Notes: generated by a model not told the origin, from the sequence alone. 64,000 nucleotides of DNA from Pseudomonas fortuita (GCF_026898135.2 NZ_CP114035.2:847501-911500), one strand, 5' to 3'; shown: positions 27,521 through 37,612, numbered from the stretch's first letter. Numbers and translations: made by a program.

Positions 27521-27533
27521 TGTGAATTTCACA
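27521..27533. promoter_or_regulatory. Second palindrome upstream of fruB
   Basis: TGTGAATTTCACA, a near-perfect 13-base palindrome 44 bases before the fruB ATG. It is unlike the FruR box, and its arms are too close together for a Crp site (3 instead of 6 bases between TGTGA and TCACA). Unassigned. Confidence 0.35.
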
Positions 27534-27577
27534 ACAATACTCCAGTACCCGACCGGGAACTGCAAAAGGAGAAGGTC

Positions 27578-30430
27578 ATGCTCGAACTCGCCAAGGAGCA
27601 GATAGCCATGGGCCAGACGGCCGCCGACAAGGCCGAGGCGTTGCGCCTGCTGGCGGACCGGCTGGTCGCTGATGGCCTGGTCGCACAGGGGTACTTGCAA
27701 GGGCTGCAGGACCGCGAGGGGCAAGGCTCCACCTTCCTTGGCCAGGGCATCGCCATTCCCCATGGCACGCCGCAAACCCGTGACCTGGTTTATGCCACCG
27801 GCGTGCGCCTGCTGCAGTTTCCCGAGGGCGTAGACTGGGGCGATGGGCAAATGGTCTACCTGGCCATCGGCATCGCCGCCCGTTCCGACGAACACCTGCG
27901 CTTGCTGCAGCTGCTGACCCGCGCCTTGGGCGAAACCGACCTGGCCGAAGCGCTGCGCCGGGCCAGTTCCGCCGAAGCGCTGCTCAAGCTGCTGCAAGGC
28001 GCGCCACAGGAGCTGGCACTGGATGCACAACTGGTCGGCCTGAACCTGCCGGCTGAAGACTTTGACGAACTGGCCTGGCGCGGCGCCCGCCTGTTGCAGC
28101 GTGCCGACTGCGTCGACAGTGGTTTTGCCGCGGTGCTGCAGCAGGCCGAGCCGCTGCCGCTGGGCGAGGGCCTGTGGTGGCTGCACAGCGAGCGCCAGGT
28201 GCGCCAGCCGGGCCTGGCCTTCGTTACTCCACAGCAGCCCCTGCGTTATCGCGACCAGCCGCTCAATGGCCTGTTCTGCCTGGCCAGCCTTGGCGCCGCT
28301 CACCAGGCCCTGCTTGAGCGCCTGTGCGAAGTGCTGATCGAAGGCCGCGGGCAGATGCTCTATCAGGCCACCAGCAGCCGAGCTGTGCTGGCAGTGCTGG
28401 GGGGCGAGGCGCCGGCGGATTGGCCCAGCGCGCGCATCGTGCTGGCCAACCCACATGGCTTGCATGCCCGCCCGGCCAAGGTGCTGGCGCAACTGGCCAA
28501 AGGCTTCGACGGGGAAATCCGTGTACGCCTGGTCGACAGCGCGCAGCCGGCGGTGTCGGTGAAGAGCCTGAGCAAGCTGCTCAGCCTTGGCGCCCGTCGT
28601 GGCCAGCTCCTGGAACTGGTGGCCGAGCCGGGTATTGCCGCCGACGCCTTGCCGGTGCTGTTGGCTGCCATTGAACAGGGCCTGGGTGAAGAGGTAGAGC
28701 CGCTGCCGCAGAGCATGGAGCCCATTGCCACTGTTGCGGCCCAGGTGCTGCAAGCCCCCGCCGCCGGTAGCCGTGTTCAGGGCGTGGGCGCTGCGCCCGG
28801 CATTGCCAGTGGACCTGCCCATGTGTGTGTCGAGCGCGAGTTCGACTACCCACTGCGCGGCGAATCCTGCGCCCAGGAACGGCAAAAGTTGCACCAGGCT
28901 TTGGCAACGGTGGCCAGCGAGCTTCAGGCGCTGGTACAGCGCAGCGACAAGGCCATTGGCGAGATATTCGTCACGCATCAGGAAATGCTCGCCGACCCGG
29001 CCTTGACCGATGATGTCGAGCAGCGCCTTGCCCAGGGGGAGAGCGCTGCGGCAGCGTGGATGGCCGTGATCGAGGCCGCGGCGCGCCAGCAAGAGGCGTT
29101 GCACGATGCCCTGCTGGCCGAGCGCGCCGCTGACTTGCGCGATGTTGGCCGCCGCGTGCTGGCGCAGTTGTGCGGTGTCCAGGCCCAGGCTGAGCCCGAG
29201 CAACCCTACGTACTGGTGATGACCGAAGTCGGCCCGTCCGATGTTGCCCGGCTGGACCCAGGCCGGGTCGCCGGTATCGTCACTGCTCAGGGTGGCGCCA
29301 CTGCACACAGCGCCATTGTCGCCCGTGCCTTGGGCATCCCGGCTGTGGTGGGGGCGGGTGCGGCGATCTTGCTGCTGGAAGCAGGCACACCGTTACTGCT
29401 TGATGGCCAGCGCGGCGTGGTCAGCGTGGCACCGCCGGAGGATGAATTGCAGCGCGCCCTGGCCGAGCGAGATGCGCGCGAACAGCGTTTGCAGGCCGCC
29501 TGGGCCAACCGTTTTGAACCGGCCGTCACCCGCGATGGCCACGCCGTGGAGGTGTTCGCCAACATCGGTGAGAGCAGCGGTATCGCCAAGGTGGTGGAGC
29601 AGGGCGCCGAAGGTGTCGGCTTGCTGCGCACCGAACTGATTTTCATGGCCCACCCCCAGGCCCCGGACGTTTCCACCCAGGAGGCTGAGTACCGTCGCGT
29701 GCTCGATGGCCTGGACGGACGACCGCTGGTGGTGCGCACCCTCGATGTCGGCGGCGACAAGCCGCTGCCGTACTGGCCGATTACCGCTGAGGAAAACCCG
29801 TTCCTCGGCGTGCGTGGCGTACGCCTGACCTTGCAACGGCCGCAAGTGATGGAGGACCAGCTGCGCGCCTTGCTCAGGGCTGCCGACCAGCGCCCGCTGC
29901 GCATCATGTTCCCCATGGTGGGCCAGGTGCATGAGTGGCGCGAGGCGCGGGCCATGGTCGAGCGCCTGCGGGCAGAAATTCCCGTGGCCGACCTGCAGCT
30001 GGGCATCATGGTCGAGGTGCCTTCGGCGGCCCTGTTGGCTGGGCAACTGGCGCGCGAAGTGGACTTCTTCAGTATCGGCACCAACGACCTGACCCAATAC
30101 ACCCTGGCCATCGACCGTGGCCACCCCAGCCTTTCGGCCCAGGCCGACGGCCTGCACCCGGCAGTATTGAGCCTGATCGACATGACCGTGCGCGCCGCCC
30201 ATGCCCACGGCAAGTGGGTGGGCGTATGCGGTGAGCTGGCGGCAGATCCGCAGGCGGTGCCTGTGCTGCTCGGGCTGGACGTGGACGAACTCAGCGTGTC
30301 TGCGCGCAGCATTGCCGAAGTCAAGGCCCTGGTTCGCCAGGCCGATCATCAGACGGCCCGCGCCCTGGCGCGAGAGGCCCTGCAACAAGACAGCGCCGCA
30401 GCGGTTCGCGCGCTGGTGGAGCGTTACTGA
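27578..30430 (+). CDS. fruB: PTS fructose-specific EIIA-HPr-EI fusion FruB
   Basis: 950 residues. Carries all soluble phosphotransfer modules in one chain: EIIA with His62 ([15 protein letters not shown]), a linker of about 120 residues, HPr with His296 ([10 protein letters not shown]), and enzyme I (from about 410) with His577 ([19 protein letters not shown]) and the PEP-site Cys884 ([12 protein letters not shown]). Takes phosphate from PEP and passes it to FruA. AAAGGAGAAGG precedes the ATG. The stop touches the fruK start (30431), so fruBKA is one operon, repressed by FruR. Confidence 0.97.
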   Translation: MLELAKEQIAMGQTAADKAEALRLLADRLVADGLVAQGYLQGLQDREGQGSTFLGQGIAIPHGTPQTRDLVYATGVRLLQFPEGVDWGDGQMVYLAIGIAARSDEHLRLLQLLTRALGETDLAEALRRASSAEALLKLLQGAPQELALDAQLVGLNLPAEDFDELAWRGARLLQRADCVDSGFAAVLQQAEPLPLGEGLWWLHSERQVRQPGLAFVTPQQPLRYRDQPLNGLFCLASLGAAHQALLERLCEVLIEGRGQMLYQATSSRAVLAVLGGEAPADWPSARIVLANPHGLHARPAKVLAQLAKGFDGEIRVRLVDSAQPAVSVKSLSKLLSLGARRGQLLELVAEPGIAADALPVLLAAIEQGLGEEVEPLPQSMEPIATVAAQVLQAPAAGSRVQGVGAAPGIASGPAHVCVEREFDYPLRGESCAQERQKLHQALATVASELQALVQRSDKAIGEIFVTHQEMLADPALTDDVEQRLAQGESAAAAWMAVIEAAARQQEALHDALLAERAADLRDVGRRVLAQLCGVQAQAEPEQPYVLVMTEVGPSDVARLDPGRVAGIVTAQGGATAHSAIVARALGIPAVVGAGAAILLLEAGTPLLLDGQRGVVSVAPPEDELQRALAERDAREQRLQAAWANRFEPAVTRDGHAVEVFANIGESSGIAKVVEQGAEGVGLLRTELIFMAHPQAPDVSTQEAEYRRVLDGLDGRPLVVRTLDVGGDKPLPYWPITAEENPFLGVRGVRLTLQRPQVMEDQLRALLRAADQRPLRIMFPMVGQVHEWREARAMVERLRAEIPVADLQLGIMVEVPSAALLAGQLAREVDFFSIGTNDLTQYTLAIDRGHPSLSAQADGLHPAVLSLIDMTVRAAHAHGKWVGVCGELAADPQAVPVLLGLDVDELSVSARSIAEVKALVRQADHQTARALAREALQQDSAAAVRALVERY

Positions 30431-31378
30431 ATGGCCAAGATCCTTACCCTCACCCTGAACCCGGCGCTGGATATCACCATCGGCCTTGATACCCTGCGCC
30501 CGGGGCAGGTCAACCGCAGCCATGCACAACAGAGCCACGCGGCGGGCAAAGGGCTGAACGTTGCCCAGGTACTGGCCGACCTGGGGCACCGCGTGACCGT
30601 TGGCGGTTTCCTCGGGCGCGATAACCTGCAGCCGTTTGAATCGTTGATTGAATGGCGTGGCTTTACCGACTGCTTTGTTCGCGTCCCCGGCGAAACCCGC
30701 AGCAACATCAAGCTGGTAGAAGCCGATGGCCGCGTGACTGACATCAATGGCCAAGGCCCCGAGGTCGACGAAGCGGCATGCATTGCCTTGATGCAGCGGC
30801 TGGAGCAGGTCGCCCCGGGCCACGATGCCGTGGTGGTGGCGGGCAGCCTGCCGCGAGGGATCAGCGCCGACTGGTTCCGCCAGTTGCTTGACCAGTTGAA
30901 GGCCCTTGGCCTCAAGGTGGCGCTGGACAGCAGCGGCGAAGCCCTGCGCGCCGGCCTGCAAAGCGCGCCCTGGCTGGTCAAACCCAATACCGAAGAACTT
31001 GGCGAAGTGCTTGGCCAGGCCGTGGATAACCCGGCGCAGCAACGCGTCGCCGCCGAGCAGTTGCTGGCCAGCGGCGTGGAACACGTGGTGGTGTCTGCCG
31101 GCGAGCAGGGCGTCAGCTGGTTCGCCCGCGACCTGGCCCTGCATGCCTGCCCGCCCAGCGTGCGGGTTGCCAGTACAGTGGGGGCGGGGGATTCGTTGGT
31201 GGCTGGCATGGTCCATGGCCTGCTGCAGGGCGAGGCGCCTGCGCAGACCTTGATCCGCGCCACCGCGATTGCCGCCCAGGCCGTCACCCAGGTTGGCTTC
31301 GGCATCCATGACCGTGAGCAACTGACGTGTCTGGAAGCTGCCGTGCAACTGACAGAACAACAAGAGGGTTGCCGATGA
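30431..31378 (+). CDS. fruK: 1-phosphofructokinase
   Basis: 315 residues. PfkB/ribokinase family: AAGKGLNVAQVLADLG near the N-terminus and the catalytic base motif VGAGDSLVAGMVHG near the C-terminus. Phosphorylates fructose-1-phosphate from the PTS to fructose-1,6-bisphosphate, removing the FruR inducer. Starts directly after the fruB stop and overlaps fruA by 4 nt (ATGA). Confidence 0.96.
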   Translation: MAKILTLTLNPALDITIGLDTLRPGQVNRSHAQQSHAAGKGLNVAQVLADLGHRVTVGGFLGRDNLQPFESLIEWRGFTDCFVRVPGETRSNIKLVEADGRVTDINGQGPEVDEAACIALMQRLEQVAPGHDAVVVAGSLPRGISADWFRQLLDQLKALGLKVALDSSGEALRAGLQSAPWLVKPNTEELGEVLGQAVDNPAQQRVAAEQLLASGVEHVVVSAGEQGVSWFARDLALHACPPSVRVASTVGAGDSLVAGMVHGLLQGEAPAQTLIRATAIAAQAVTQVGFGIHDREQLTCLEAAVQLTEQQEGCR

Positions 31379-33114
31379 ACATTGCCATTGTCACCGCCTG
31401 CCCCAACGGCCAGGTGTCGAGCGTGCTGAGCGCGCGCTTGCTGTCTGCCGCTGCCCAGCGGCGCGGCTGGAGCACCCGTGTAGAAGTGCAGGATGCCGGG
31501 CACCCCGAACGGCAACTGAGTGCCGCGCAGATCGCCGAGGCCGACTGGGTGCTGGTGGTCAGCACCGGCCCGGTGGACCTGGCCCGCTTCGTCAGCAAGC
31601 GGGTTTACCAGAGCACGCCCGCCCAGGCACTGGCCGACCGCGAGGGCTTCCTCGATGAAGCGGCGGCCAACGCCCAACCGCTGTTGGCCGCAGCAGGTGC
31701 GCCGCCCGAGGTTGGCAGCACGGGCGCACGCATTGTCGCGGTCACCGCCTGCCCGACGGGCGTCGCGCACACGTTCATGGCGGCGGAGGCCTTGCAGCAA
31801 GCCGCGCAACTAATGGGTTATCAGCTCACGGTCGAGACCCAAGGCTCGGTCGGTGCGCGTAACCCGTTGTCTGCCCAGGCCATTGCTGAAGCGGATGTGG
31901 TGCTGCTAGCTGCTGACATTGAAGTGCCGACCGCGCGGTTTGCCGGCAAGCGCATCTACCGATGCGGCACCGGCATTGCACTCAAGCAGGCACGTGCCAC
32001 CCTGGACAAGGCCCTGGCCGAGGCCAAGGTGGAAAACAGCGCCGATGCCGCAGCGGCTGCTACCACGGCGAAGGGTGAAAAGACCGGTGTGTACAAGCAC
32101 CTGCTCACCGGCGTGTCGTTCATGCTGCCCATGGTGGTGGCTGGCGGCCTGCTGATTGCGCTGTCGTTCGTGTTCGGTATTGAGGCCTACAAACAGCCGG
32201 GCACCTTGCCGGCAGCGTTGATGCAGATAGGCGGTGAGGCGGCGTTCAAGCTTATGGTGCCTCTGCTGGCCGGCTATATCGCCTGGTCCATCGCCGACCG
32301 CCCGGGGCTTGCGCCGGGCATGATCGGTGGCCTGCTGGCCAGTACCTTGGGGGCCGGCTTCATCGGTGGCATTGTTGCCGGCTTCATTGCCGGTTACAGC
32401 GCCAAGGCCATTGCCCGCTGGGCACGCTTGCCCAGCAGCCTGGAAGCGCTCAAGCCGATCTTGATCATTCCGCTGCTGGCCAGCCTGGTCACCGGCCTGG
32501 TGATGATCTACGTGGTCGGCCAGCCGGTGGCAGCCATGCTCGAAGGCCTCACGCACTTCCTCGACAGCATGGGCACCACCAATGCCATTCTGCTGGGGCT
32601 GTTGCTGGGCGGCATGATGTGTGTCGACCTGGGCGGGCCGATCAACAAGGCCGCCTACGCCTTCTCGGTGGGGCTGCTGGCATCGTCGAGCTACGCGCCG
32701 ATGGCGGCGACCATGGCCGCTGGCATGGTGCCGCCGATCGGCCTGGGTATCGCCACCTTCCTGGCCCGGCGCAAGTTCGCCCAGAGTGAGCGCGAGGCGG
32801 GCAAGGCCGCATTGGCCCTGGGGCTTTGTTTCATTTCCGAAGGGGCTATTCCGTTTGCTGCCAAAGACCCGCTGCGGGTGATCCCCGCCAGCGTGGCCGG
32901 CGGTGCGCTGACCGGGGCATTGTCGATGTACTTCGGTTGCAAGCTGATGGCGCCGCACGGCGGCTTGTTCGTGCTGTTGATCCCCAATGCCATTAACCAT
33001 GCGTTGCTGTATTTGCTGGCGATCGTGGCGGGTAGCCTGCTGACGGCGGTGGTGTATGCCGTGATCAAGAAGAGCGAGCAGGTAGAGCTGGCCGTGACGC
33101 CAGTGAAAGGCTAG
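31375..33114 (+). CDS. fruA: PTS fructose-specific EIIBC component FruA
   Basis: 579 residues. Start at 31375 (ATGA overlap with fruK). Two tandem EIIB-like domains: the first with TACPNGQVSS (Cys9), the second with TACPTGVAHTFMAA (Cys126), the usual phospho-accepting one in FruA. Then the EIIC membrane domain (about 235-570; MLPMVVAGGLLIALSFVFG, GGMMCVDLGGPINKAAYAF, FISEGAIPFAAKDPLRVIP). Imports fructose with phosphorylation at C1. Followed by a REP doublet and no obvious T-tract terminator. Confidence 0.96.
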   Translation: MNIAIVTACPNGQVSSVLSARLLSAAAQRRGWSTRVEVQDAGHPERQLSAAQIAEADWVLVVSTGPVDLARFVSKRVYQSTPAQALADREGFLDEAAANAQPLLAAAGAPPEVGSTGARIVAVTACPTGVAHTFMAAEALQQAAQLMGYQLTVETQGSVGARNPLSAQAIAEADVVLLAADIEVPTARFAGKRIYRCGTGIALKQARATLDKALAEAKVENSADAAAAATTAKGEKTGVYKHLLTGVSFMLPMVVAGGLLIALSFVFGIEAYKQPGTLPAALMQIGGEAAFKLMVPLLAGYIAWSIADRPGLAPGMIGGLLASTLGAGFIGGIVAGFIAGYSAKAIARWARLPSSLEALKPILIIPLLASLVTGLVMIYVVGQPVAAMLEGLTHFLDSMGTTNAILLGLLLGGMMCVDLGGPINKAAYAFSVGLLASSSYAPMAATMAAGMVPPIGLGIATFLARRKFAQSEREAGKAALALGLCFISEGAIPFAAKDPLRVIPASVAGGALTGALSMYFGCKLMAPHGGLFVLLIPNAINHALLYLLAIVAGSLLTAVVYAVIKKSEQVELAVTPVKG

Positions 33115-33135
33115 AGCTTTTGGTTGGCCCCGCTG

Positions 33136-33228
33136 GCCCTAATCGCCGGCAAGCCAGCTCCTACAGGGATAGCGCAGATTTTGAGGCCTGCGTGATCCTG
33201 TGGGAGCTGGCTTGCCGGCGATAGGGCC
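33136..33228. repeat. REP doublet after fruA
   Basis: Inverted arms 33136-33168 and 33197-33228 with the GCCGGCAAGCCAGCTCC core, spaced by 28 bases. Same family as the pair at 35736-35814. Lies between convergent genes. Confidence 0.8.
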
Positions 33229-33236
33229 GTCGCAGG

Positions 33237-33458
33237 TCAACGCCCATGCTTGTTGCGCAACGGTACCAGCAGATCCCCCAGCCCGTTGTGGTCGATTTCA
33301 TGCATCAACGCCAGCAACCCGCCCAGCTCACCCGTGGGGAAACCCTTGCGCGCAAACCAGGCCAGGTAGTCCCCCGGCAGGTCGGCAATGATGCGCCCTT
33401 GGTACTTGCCGAACGGCATGCTGCGGGTCACCAGCAATTCGAGCATTTCCGGCTTCAT
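33237..33458 (-). CDS. DUF3820 family protein
   Basis: 73 residues from the ATG at 33458 (a longer frame begins at 33500). MPFGKYQGRIIADLPGDYL, WFARKGFPTGELGGLLALM match the DUF3820 family, described in Pfam as a putative quorum-sensing-regulated virulence factor. Small, soluble, no signal. Role unknown. Confidence 0.8.
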   Translation of the reverse strand: MKPEMLELLVTRSMPFGKYQGRIIADLPGDYLAWFARKGFPTGELGGLLALMHEIDHNGLGDLLVPLRNKHGR

Positions 33459-33605
33459 CTTCGGCGCGCCTTGAGTGGAAAAGTGCCGACCATACTGCAA
33501 TCTGCACGAAGCCCCAAGCGGCGATCATGCAGAACGCCGGTATCAGCCATTCTTGAATATTAGATAAGTAATTGAAAAACAAAGGATTTATTTTACTCGA
33601 AAGCA

Positions 33606-33621
33606 TGGCACGAACGCTGCA
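33606..33621 (+). promoter_or_regulatory. Sigma-54 (RpoN) promoter
   Basis: TGGCACGAACGCTGCA fits the -24/-12 consensus TGGCAC-N5-TTGCW, with GG and GC exactly ten bases apart. Transcription would begin near 33632, 28 bases before the ATG of the DUF2383 gene, with AAGGAG between. Confidence 0.75.
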
Positions 33622-33659
33622 ACTCTGTAGATGACTATCACCTGCCAAGGAGTTCGACC

Positions 33660-34136
33660 ATGAGCAACCCCAACAAAGACGTGATTGACGTACTCAACGA
33701 CCTGATCGAATACAGCAAGGATGGCGAGAAAGGATTCAAAGCCTCGGCCGATGATGTGAAGAATCCCGAGCTCAAAGCGTTCTTCGTTCAGCGTGCCGGT
33801 GAATGCGCCAACGCTGCCGGCGAACTGCAAAGCGAAGTGCGCCGGCTGGGCGGCGACCCGGAAACATCCACCAGCATCAGCGGCGACTTGCATCGCGGCT
33901 GGGTGAACCTGAAGTCGCTGGTCACCGGCAAGGATGAAGAAGCGGTGCTGAACGAGGTCGAACGCGGTGAAGACCACGCCCTCAAAGCCTACAAGGAAGC
34001 CCGCGAGAAGCTGGTAAAGCTGGGCCGCAGCGCCAGCGACATGACCTATGGCCTGGTGGAAAAACAGCTGCAAGGCGTGCAGCGCAACCATGACCAGGTC
34101 AAAGCCCTGCGCAACGCCGCCCGCGCCCGCTCTTAA
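33660..34136 (+). CDS. DUF2383 (PA2169-type) four-helix-bundle protein
   Basis: 158 residues, soluble, strongly helical and charged (NKDVIDVLNDLIEYSKDGEKG, EDHALKAYKEAREKLVKLG). Matches the DUF2383/PA2169 family, ferritin-like four-helix proteins often linked to envelope or general stress; function unknown. A sigma-54-type promoter lies upstream. The stop codon overlaps that of the convergent diguanylate cyclase gene by 2 bases. Confidence 0.85.
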   Translation: MSNPNKDVIDVLNDLIEYSKDGEKGFKASADDVKNPELKAFFVQRAGECANAAGELQSEVRRLGGDPETSTSISGDLHRGWVNLKSLVTGKDEEAVLNEVERGEDHALKAYKEAREKLVKLGRSASDMTYGLVEKQLQGVQRNHDQVKALRNAARARS

Positions 34137-35623
34137 GCGTCGGGCCCCTCTACCCGGTTGCGGCCCTTGGCCTTGGCCCGGTAGAGGGCTTCGTCCGCAG
34201 CGCCCAGCACACTGCTCAGTTCGTGCTGGGTGCCGGACAGGCCGATGCCGATGCTCACTGTTACCGCGTGGGCGTCATCGGCAAAAGGTGCCAGCGCTTC
34301 TACACTTGTACGAATGCGCTCGGCCAGCAGCCGCGCGCCGGCCAGATCGGTTTCCGGCAGCACCACCTGAAACTCCTCCCCACCATAACGAGCAGCCAGA
34401 TCTGCCGGCCGGCGGATGCTCGCCTCGATGGTCTTGGCTACCTCCCGCAACGCGTGGTCGCCACCGGCATGCCCATGGCGCTGGTTGAACGCCTTGAAAT
34501 GGTCCACATCCACCATCAGTACCGCCAGCGGCTTGCCATTGCGCTGCGCACGCGCCCACTCCTGGCGCAGCACCTGGTCCAGACGGCGACGGTTGGCCAG
34601 GCCGGTCAGGCTATCAGTGGCGGCCAACGTTGCCAGACCTTGTTCGGCCTCTTGGCGGCGACGCAGTTCGCGGCCCAGGAGCAGGGTCAGCCAGAGGATG
34701 CCCACGCACAGCACGCCCGTGGCGACGCTGACCAGAACCGCAGTGCGGCGCCAGGACTGGAACACCTCGTCGGCCGAGTGCACCACCAGCACGATCAGTG
34801 GCAGCTGCGCGACCCGGGCGAAGGTGTAGATCTGCGGATTGCCGTTGCTGCCAGAGCGGGCAGTGAAGTTACCGCTCTGTTCGCTGAGAATGCGCTTGAA
34901 GTTGGGCCGCTCGGCATAGTTTGAACCGATCAGCGGGTCTTGCGGGCGTGAGGGCTGACGGGCGAGGAGCTGCCCGTCGGTATTGAACAGGTTGATGCTG
35001 CTGTCGGCGCCGATGTCCAGGCGCTGGAACAGCTCACTGAAATACGACAGGCGCAATGCGCCTGCTGCCAGTCCGGCAAACTCGCCATCAGGGCCGGAGA
35101 TACGCCGGCTGAAGCTGATACACCAGTCCAGGTCGCCGAGCTTGGCCTTGAATGGCGGGCCTACCAGCAAGCCCAGATTGGCGTTGGCCTGGTGTGCCTT
35201 GAACACCCCGGTTTCGCCAAAGTTGGCCTTGCGCGGCACACTGCTGGTGGAGTCGCCCACCACATTGCCTTGCTTGTCCAGCCACAGCACGTCGCCGCGT
35301 TTGCGGTCGACGAAGGCTTCATTGAACAGCAGGCGTTGGCGCAGCGGGCCGGGTATTTCCGGCAGCTCCTTGCGCCCGACGGCCCAGATCAGGCCCTGCA
35401 GTGACTGGTCGTAGAGTTCGGCGTTGCGCAGGATGTCGCTTTCGATCAGCTGGACAATGTTGCTTGACGAGCGAATGGCTGACAGCTCGACGCTGTCACG
35501 TTCACGCGCCAGCAGGAAGCTGACGATGGCCACGATGGCGAGCACGGCAAGGCAACTGCCCAGGTTGAGGGCCAGCTCGGGGTGCGACCTGAGAAATGCG
35601 AAACGCGGTAATCGGGTGGGCAT
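34133..35623 (-). CDS. Membrane diguanylate cyclase with periplasmic sensor (GGDEF)
   Basis: 496 residues. Transmembrane helix at about 17-39, a ~245-residue periplasmic region of Cache type, a second helix at about 291-314, then a GGDEF domain. The active site GGEEF (about 413-417) is intact, and an inhibitory-site RPAD lies five residues before it, so the enzyme should make c-di-GMP and be feedback-inhibited. No EAL domain. It probably reads a small ligand outside the membrane and raises c-di-GMP. Start: MPTRLPRFAFLRS at 35623. Confidence 0.93.
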   Translation of the reverse strand: MPTRLPRFAFLRSHPELALNLGSCLAVLAIVAIVSFLLARERDSVELSAIRSSSNIVQLIESDILRNAELYDQSLQGLIWAVGRKELPEIPGPLRQRLLFNEAFVDRKRGDVLWLDKQGNVVGDSTSSVPRKANFGETGVFKAHQANANLGLLVGPPFKAKLGDLDWCISFSRRISGPDGEFAGLAAGALRLSYFSELFQRLDIGADSSINLFNTDGQLLARQPSRPQDPLIGSNYAERPNFKRILSEQSGNFTARSGSNGNPQIYTFARVAQLPLIVLVVHSADEVFQSWRRTAVLVSVATGVLCVGILWLTLLLGRELRRRQEAEQGLATLAATDSLTGLANRRRLDQVLRQEWARAQRNGKPLAVLMVDVDHFKAFNQRHGHAGGDHALREVAKTIEASIRRPADLAARYGGEEFQVVLPETDLAGARLLAERIRTSVEALAPFADDAHAVTVSIGIGLSGTQHELSSVLGAADEALYRAKAKGRNRVEGPDA

Positions 35624-35735
35624 GCTCGCTACTGCGTGGGCAGGGCCATTCGCGGCGGCGATATTCTAGGGAAGCAGTGATTGTCGGACAAGATTTGTCC
35701 GACGGAATCACGTCTGGGGCTGCTGCGCAGCCCTT

Positions 35736-35814
35736 TGCCGGCAAGCCAGCTCCCACAGGTACAGCATCAGGCTTAGCGGTTATGCAGTACCTGTGGGAGC
35801 TGGCTTGCCGGCGA
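35736..35814. repeat. REP doublet
   Basis: Arms 35736-35761 and 35788-35814 with GCCGGCAAGCCAGCTCCCACAGGTA and its complement, 26 bases apart. Same family as 33136-33228. Confidence 0.82.
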
Positions 35815-35846
35815 TCGAGGGCGCAGCCCTCGCTAGCGGTCCTGGA

Positions 35847-37181
35847 TCAGAACACGTTCAGTGGGTAGTCGACGATCACCCGCACTTCATCGTTGTCGCT
35901 GTTGCTGTCGATCGACGCATATCCCTGGCTGCCACGGTGAGTGGCATAGCGCACCAGTACCGACAGGTCCTTCAGGTCACCCTCCTGGAACACGTACTTC
36001 ACGTCCAGGTCACGTTCCCAGTGCATGGCGTTCTTGCCATCTTCACGGTAGTAGTCGTAGTGGCTGGTGTCCTGGGTGGCTTTGGTCAGATCGGCCTCGC
36101 CGCGCGAGTACGACAGCGAGGTGGTCAGGCCAGGCACGCCTACTCCGGCGAAGTCATAGTCGTACTGCAGCTTCCACGAGCGCTCGTTTGGCGCGTTGAA
36201 GTCCGAGTACATGCGCGAGTTGTCCAGGTACACGCTGTCGCCCAGGTTGATGTAGTCGAATGGCGTATTGCCATTGACCCGCTGGTAGGCGGCGGTGACG
36301 CTGTGGAAGCCCGCATTGACGGTGAAGTGCACGCTGTAGGTGTTGTTGTCGATCTTGCCCAGCAGGGCCTGGCCGGTGTCCTGCGTGTGGTAGAAGTGCA
36401 CGCCCGGGTTCAGGCTGACCAGGTCGTTGACCACGTAGGTGTAGTCGAAGTCCGCGTAGTACTGGTTCCAGATGTCCTTCAGCTCGGCGGCGTAAAGGTT
36501 GCTGGTGATGTTCTCGGTACCGCTCCATGACGCGCCGGCCCAGTTCAGGTGCTTGCTGTTGTCGTGCTCGTCCAGCGAACCGTAGTAGGTGTCGATGCGG
36601 CGGTGGCCGCTCTGGTTGTACGGGTGGGTAAAGCTCACCTGGCCGCCTTCGAGCAGCAGGCCGTCGATGCTGGTGTTGGTCAGGCTCACACCACGGAAGG
36701 TCTGCGGCAGCATGCGGGTTTCGCCGCCCGCGATCACCGGGTTGGTGAGGAACAGGTCACCGGCTTTCAGCTCGGTGTCGAATGCCTTGAGCTTGACCGC
36801 AGCACCGGCAGTGGAGAACGAATGCGGGGCAGCGCCCAGCTCACCGTCGTCCTTGATGTGCTCGGGCAGGATGCTGGTGCCGGCATGGCCGCCACCGCCG
36901 TCCAACTTGAGGCCCAGCATGGCGTGGGCATCCAGGCCGAAGCCGATTACGCCTGGGGTGTAGCCCGACTCGAAGCGCGCAACCGCGCCCTGGCCCCACT
37001 CGCGGGTGTCACGCACGCCAGCGTTGTGGTTGTCGCGGTTGAAGTAGGCATTACGAAAGTGCAGGTTGAAGGACGACCCTTCAATGAAGCCATCAGCCTT
37101 GTCTTCATCTGCCTGGGCGGCGACAGGGATCGTTGCAGTCAACGCAATGAACAGCGGGGTAAAGCGAAACGCGGAAGGCAC
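35847..37181 (-). CDS. OprD-family outer-membrane porin
   Basis: 444 residues from a GTG start at 37181 with AAAGGAG upstream. Signal peptide ([18 protein letters not shown]), then [20 protein letters not shown], the typical OprD-family first strand; [22 protein letters not shown] and [16 protein letters not shown] are family blocks. Ends with a phenylalanine-terminated strand ([10 protein letters not shown]), as needed for barrel assembly. Substrate-specific channels of this family take up amino acids, organic acids or sugars; the substrate is not clear here. Confidence 0.93.
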   Translation of the reverse strand: MPSAFRFTPLFIALTATIPVAAQADEDKADGFIEGSSFNLHFRNAYFNRDNHNAGVRDTREWGQGAVARFESGYTPGVIGFGLDAHAMLGLKLDGGGGHAGTSILPEHIKDDGELGAAPHSFSTAGAAVKLKAFDTELKAGDLFLTNPVIAGGETRMLPQTFRGVSLTNTSIDGLLLEGGQVSFTHPYNQSGHRRIDTYYGSLDEHDNSKHLNWAGASWSGTENITSNLYAAELKDIWNQYYADFDYTYVVNDLVSLNPGVHFYHTQDTGQALLGKIDNNTYSVHFTVNAGFHSVTAAYQRVNGNTPFDYINLGDSVYLDNSRMYSDFNAPNERSWKLQYDYDFAGVGVPGLTTSLSYSRGEADLTKATQDTSHYDYYREDGKNAMHWERDLDVKYVFQEGDLKDLSVLVRYATHRGSQGYASIDSNSDNDEVRVIVDYPLNVF

Positions 37182-37284
37182 CGGTACTAGCTCCTTTGGT
37201 CTGACGGTGGGGCAGTTTTTATTTTTGAATGTGCGTCTTTTTTTTTAGGTAGACGTTACAGCCGGGCTGAGGTTTAAAGCACAT
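37182..37284. other. Leader and promoter region of the porin gene
   Basis: About 100 AT-rich bases with long T-runs (T9-10 near 37231), reading to the porin from the right. Probably contains the porin promoter; no reliable -35/-10 assignment. Confidence 0.4.
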
Positions 37285-37315
37285 AAAAAAAGCCGCTGAT
37301 CGGCAGCGGCTTTAA
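37285..37315 (-). terminator. Terminator of the small exported-protein gene
   Basis: AAAGCCGCTG/CAGCGGCTTT stem with 5-nt loop. Reading leftward the stem is followed by a run of seven Ts (37284-37290), suiting the minus-strand gene at 37388-37612. Confidence 0.85.
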
Positions 37316-37387
37316 AAGGCTAACATATCGGCACCGGTGGTGCCCATGGTGTAGCCAAGGGAAATCGGGAGCAGCAACAGCGCTTGA

Positions 37388-37612
37388 TCAGCTGTCGGCA
37401 TTGGCATCGACAGAAACTTTGGAAGCGGTCTGTTCTGGGGATTTGGCGGCTTCTGCCTTGTTTGCTGCTACAGCGTCGCGGGCCTCTTGATGGACGGCGG
37501 CGAGCTCTGCATTACGGGTGACGAAAGCGCTGGATTCTTCGGCCATGGCCAGGGGCGACAACAACAGGGAAGACAGAACGAAGACGCTGGCAATACCCAT
37601 ACTGTTGGACAT
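37388..37612 (-). CDS. Small exported protein of unknown function
   Basis: 74 residues. Signal peptide (MSNSMGIASVFVLSSLLLSP, cleavage near LAMA) and a ~50-residue mature part rich in Ala, Glu, Lys (FVTRNAELAAVHQEARDAVA). AAGAAGG about 8-10 nt before the ATG and a good terminator downstream support it as real. It stands alone with its own promoter region. I do not recognise the family; periplasmic location is inferred. Confidence 0.65.
   Translation of the reverse strand: MSNSMGIASVFVLSSLLLSPLAMAEESSAFVTRNAELAAVHQEARDAVAANKAEAAKSPEQTASKVSVDANADS

Noticed and set aside
27521-27533. TGTGAATTTCACA as a Crp site
   Set aside because: Crp needs six bases between TGTGA and TCACA; only three are present.
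27518-31363. Long minus-strand frames (596 and 656 codons) opposite fruB-fruK
   Set aside because: FruB and FruK carry all catalytic residues on the plus strand; the antisense translations show only composition bias.
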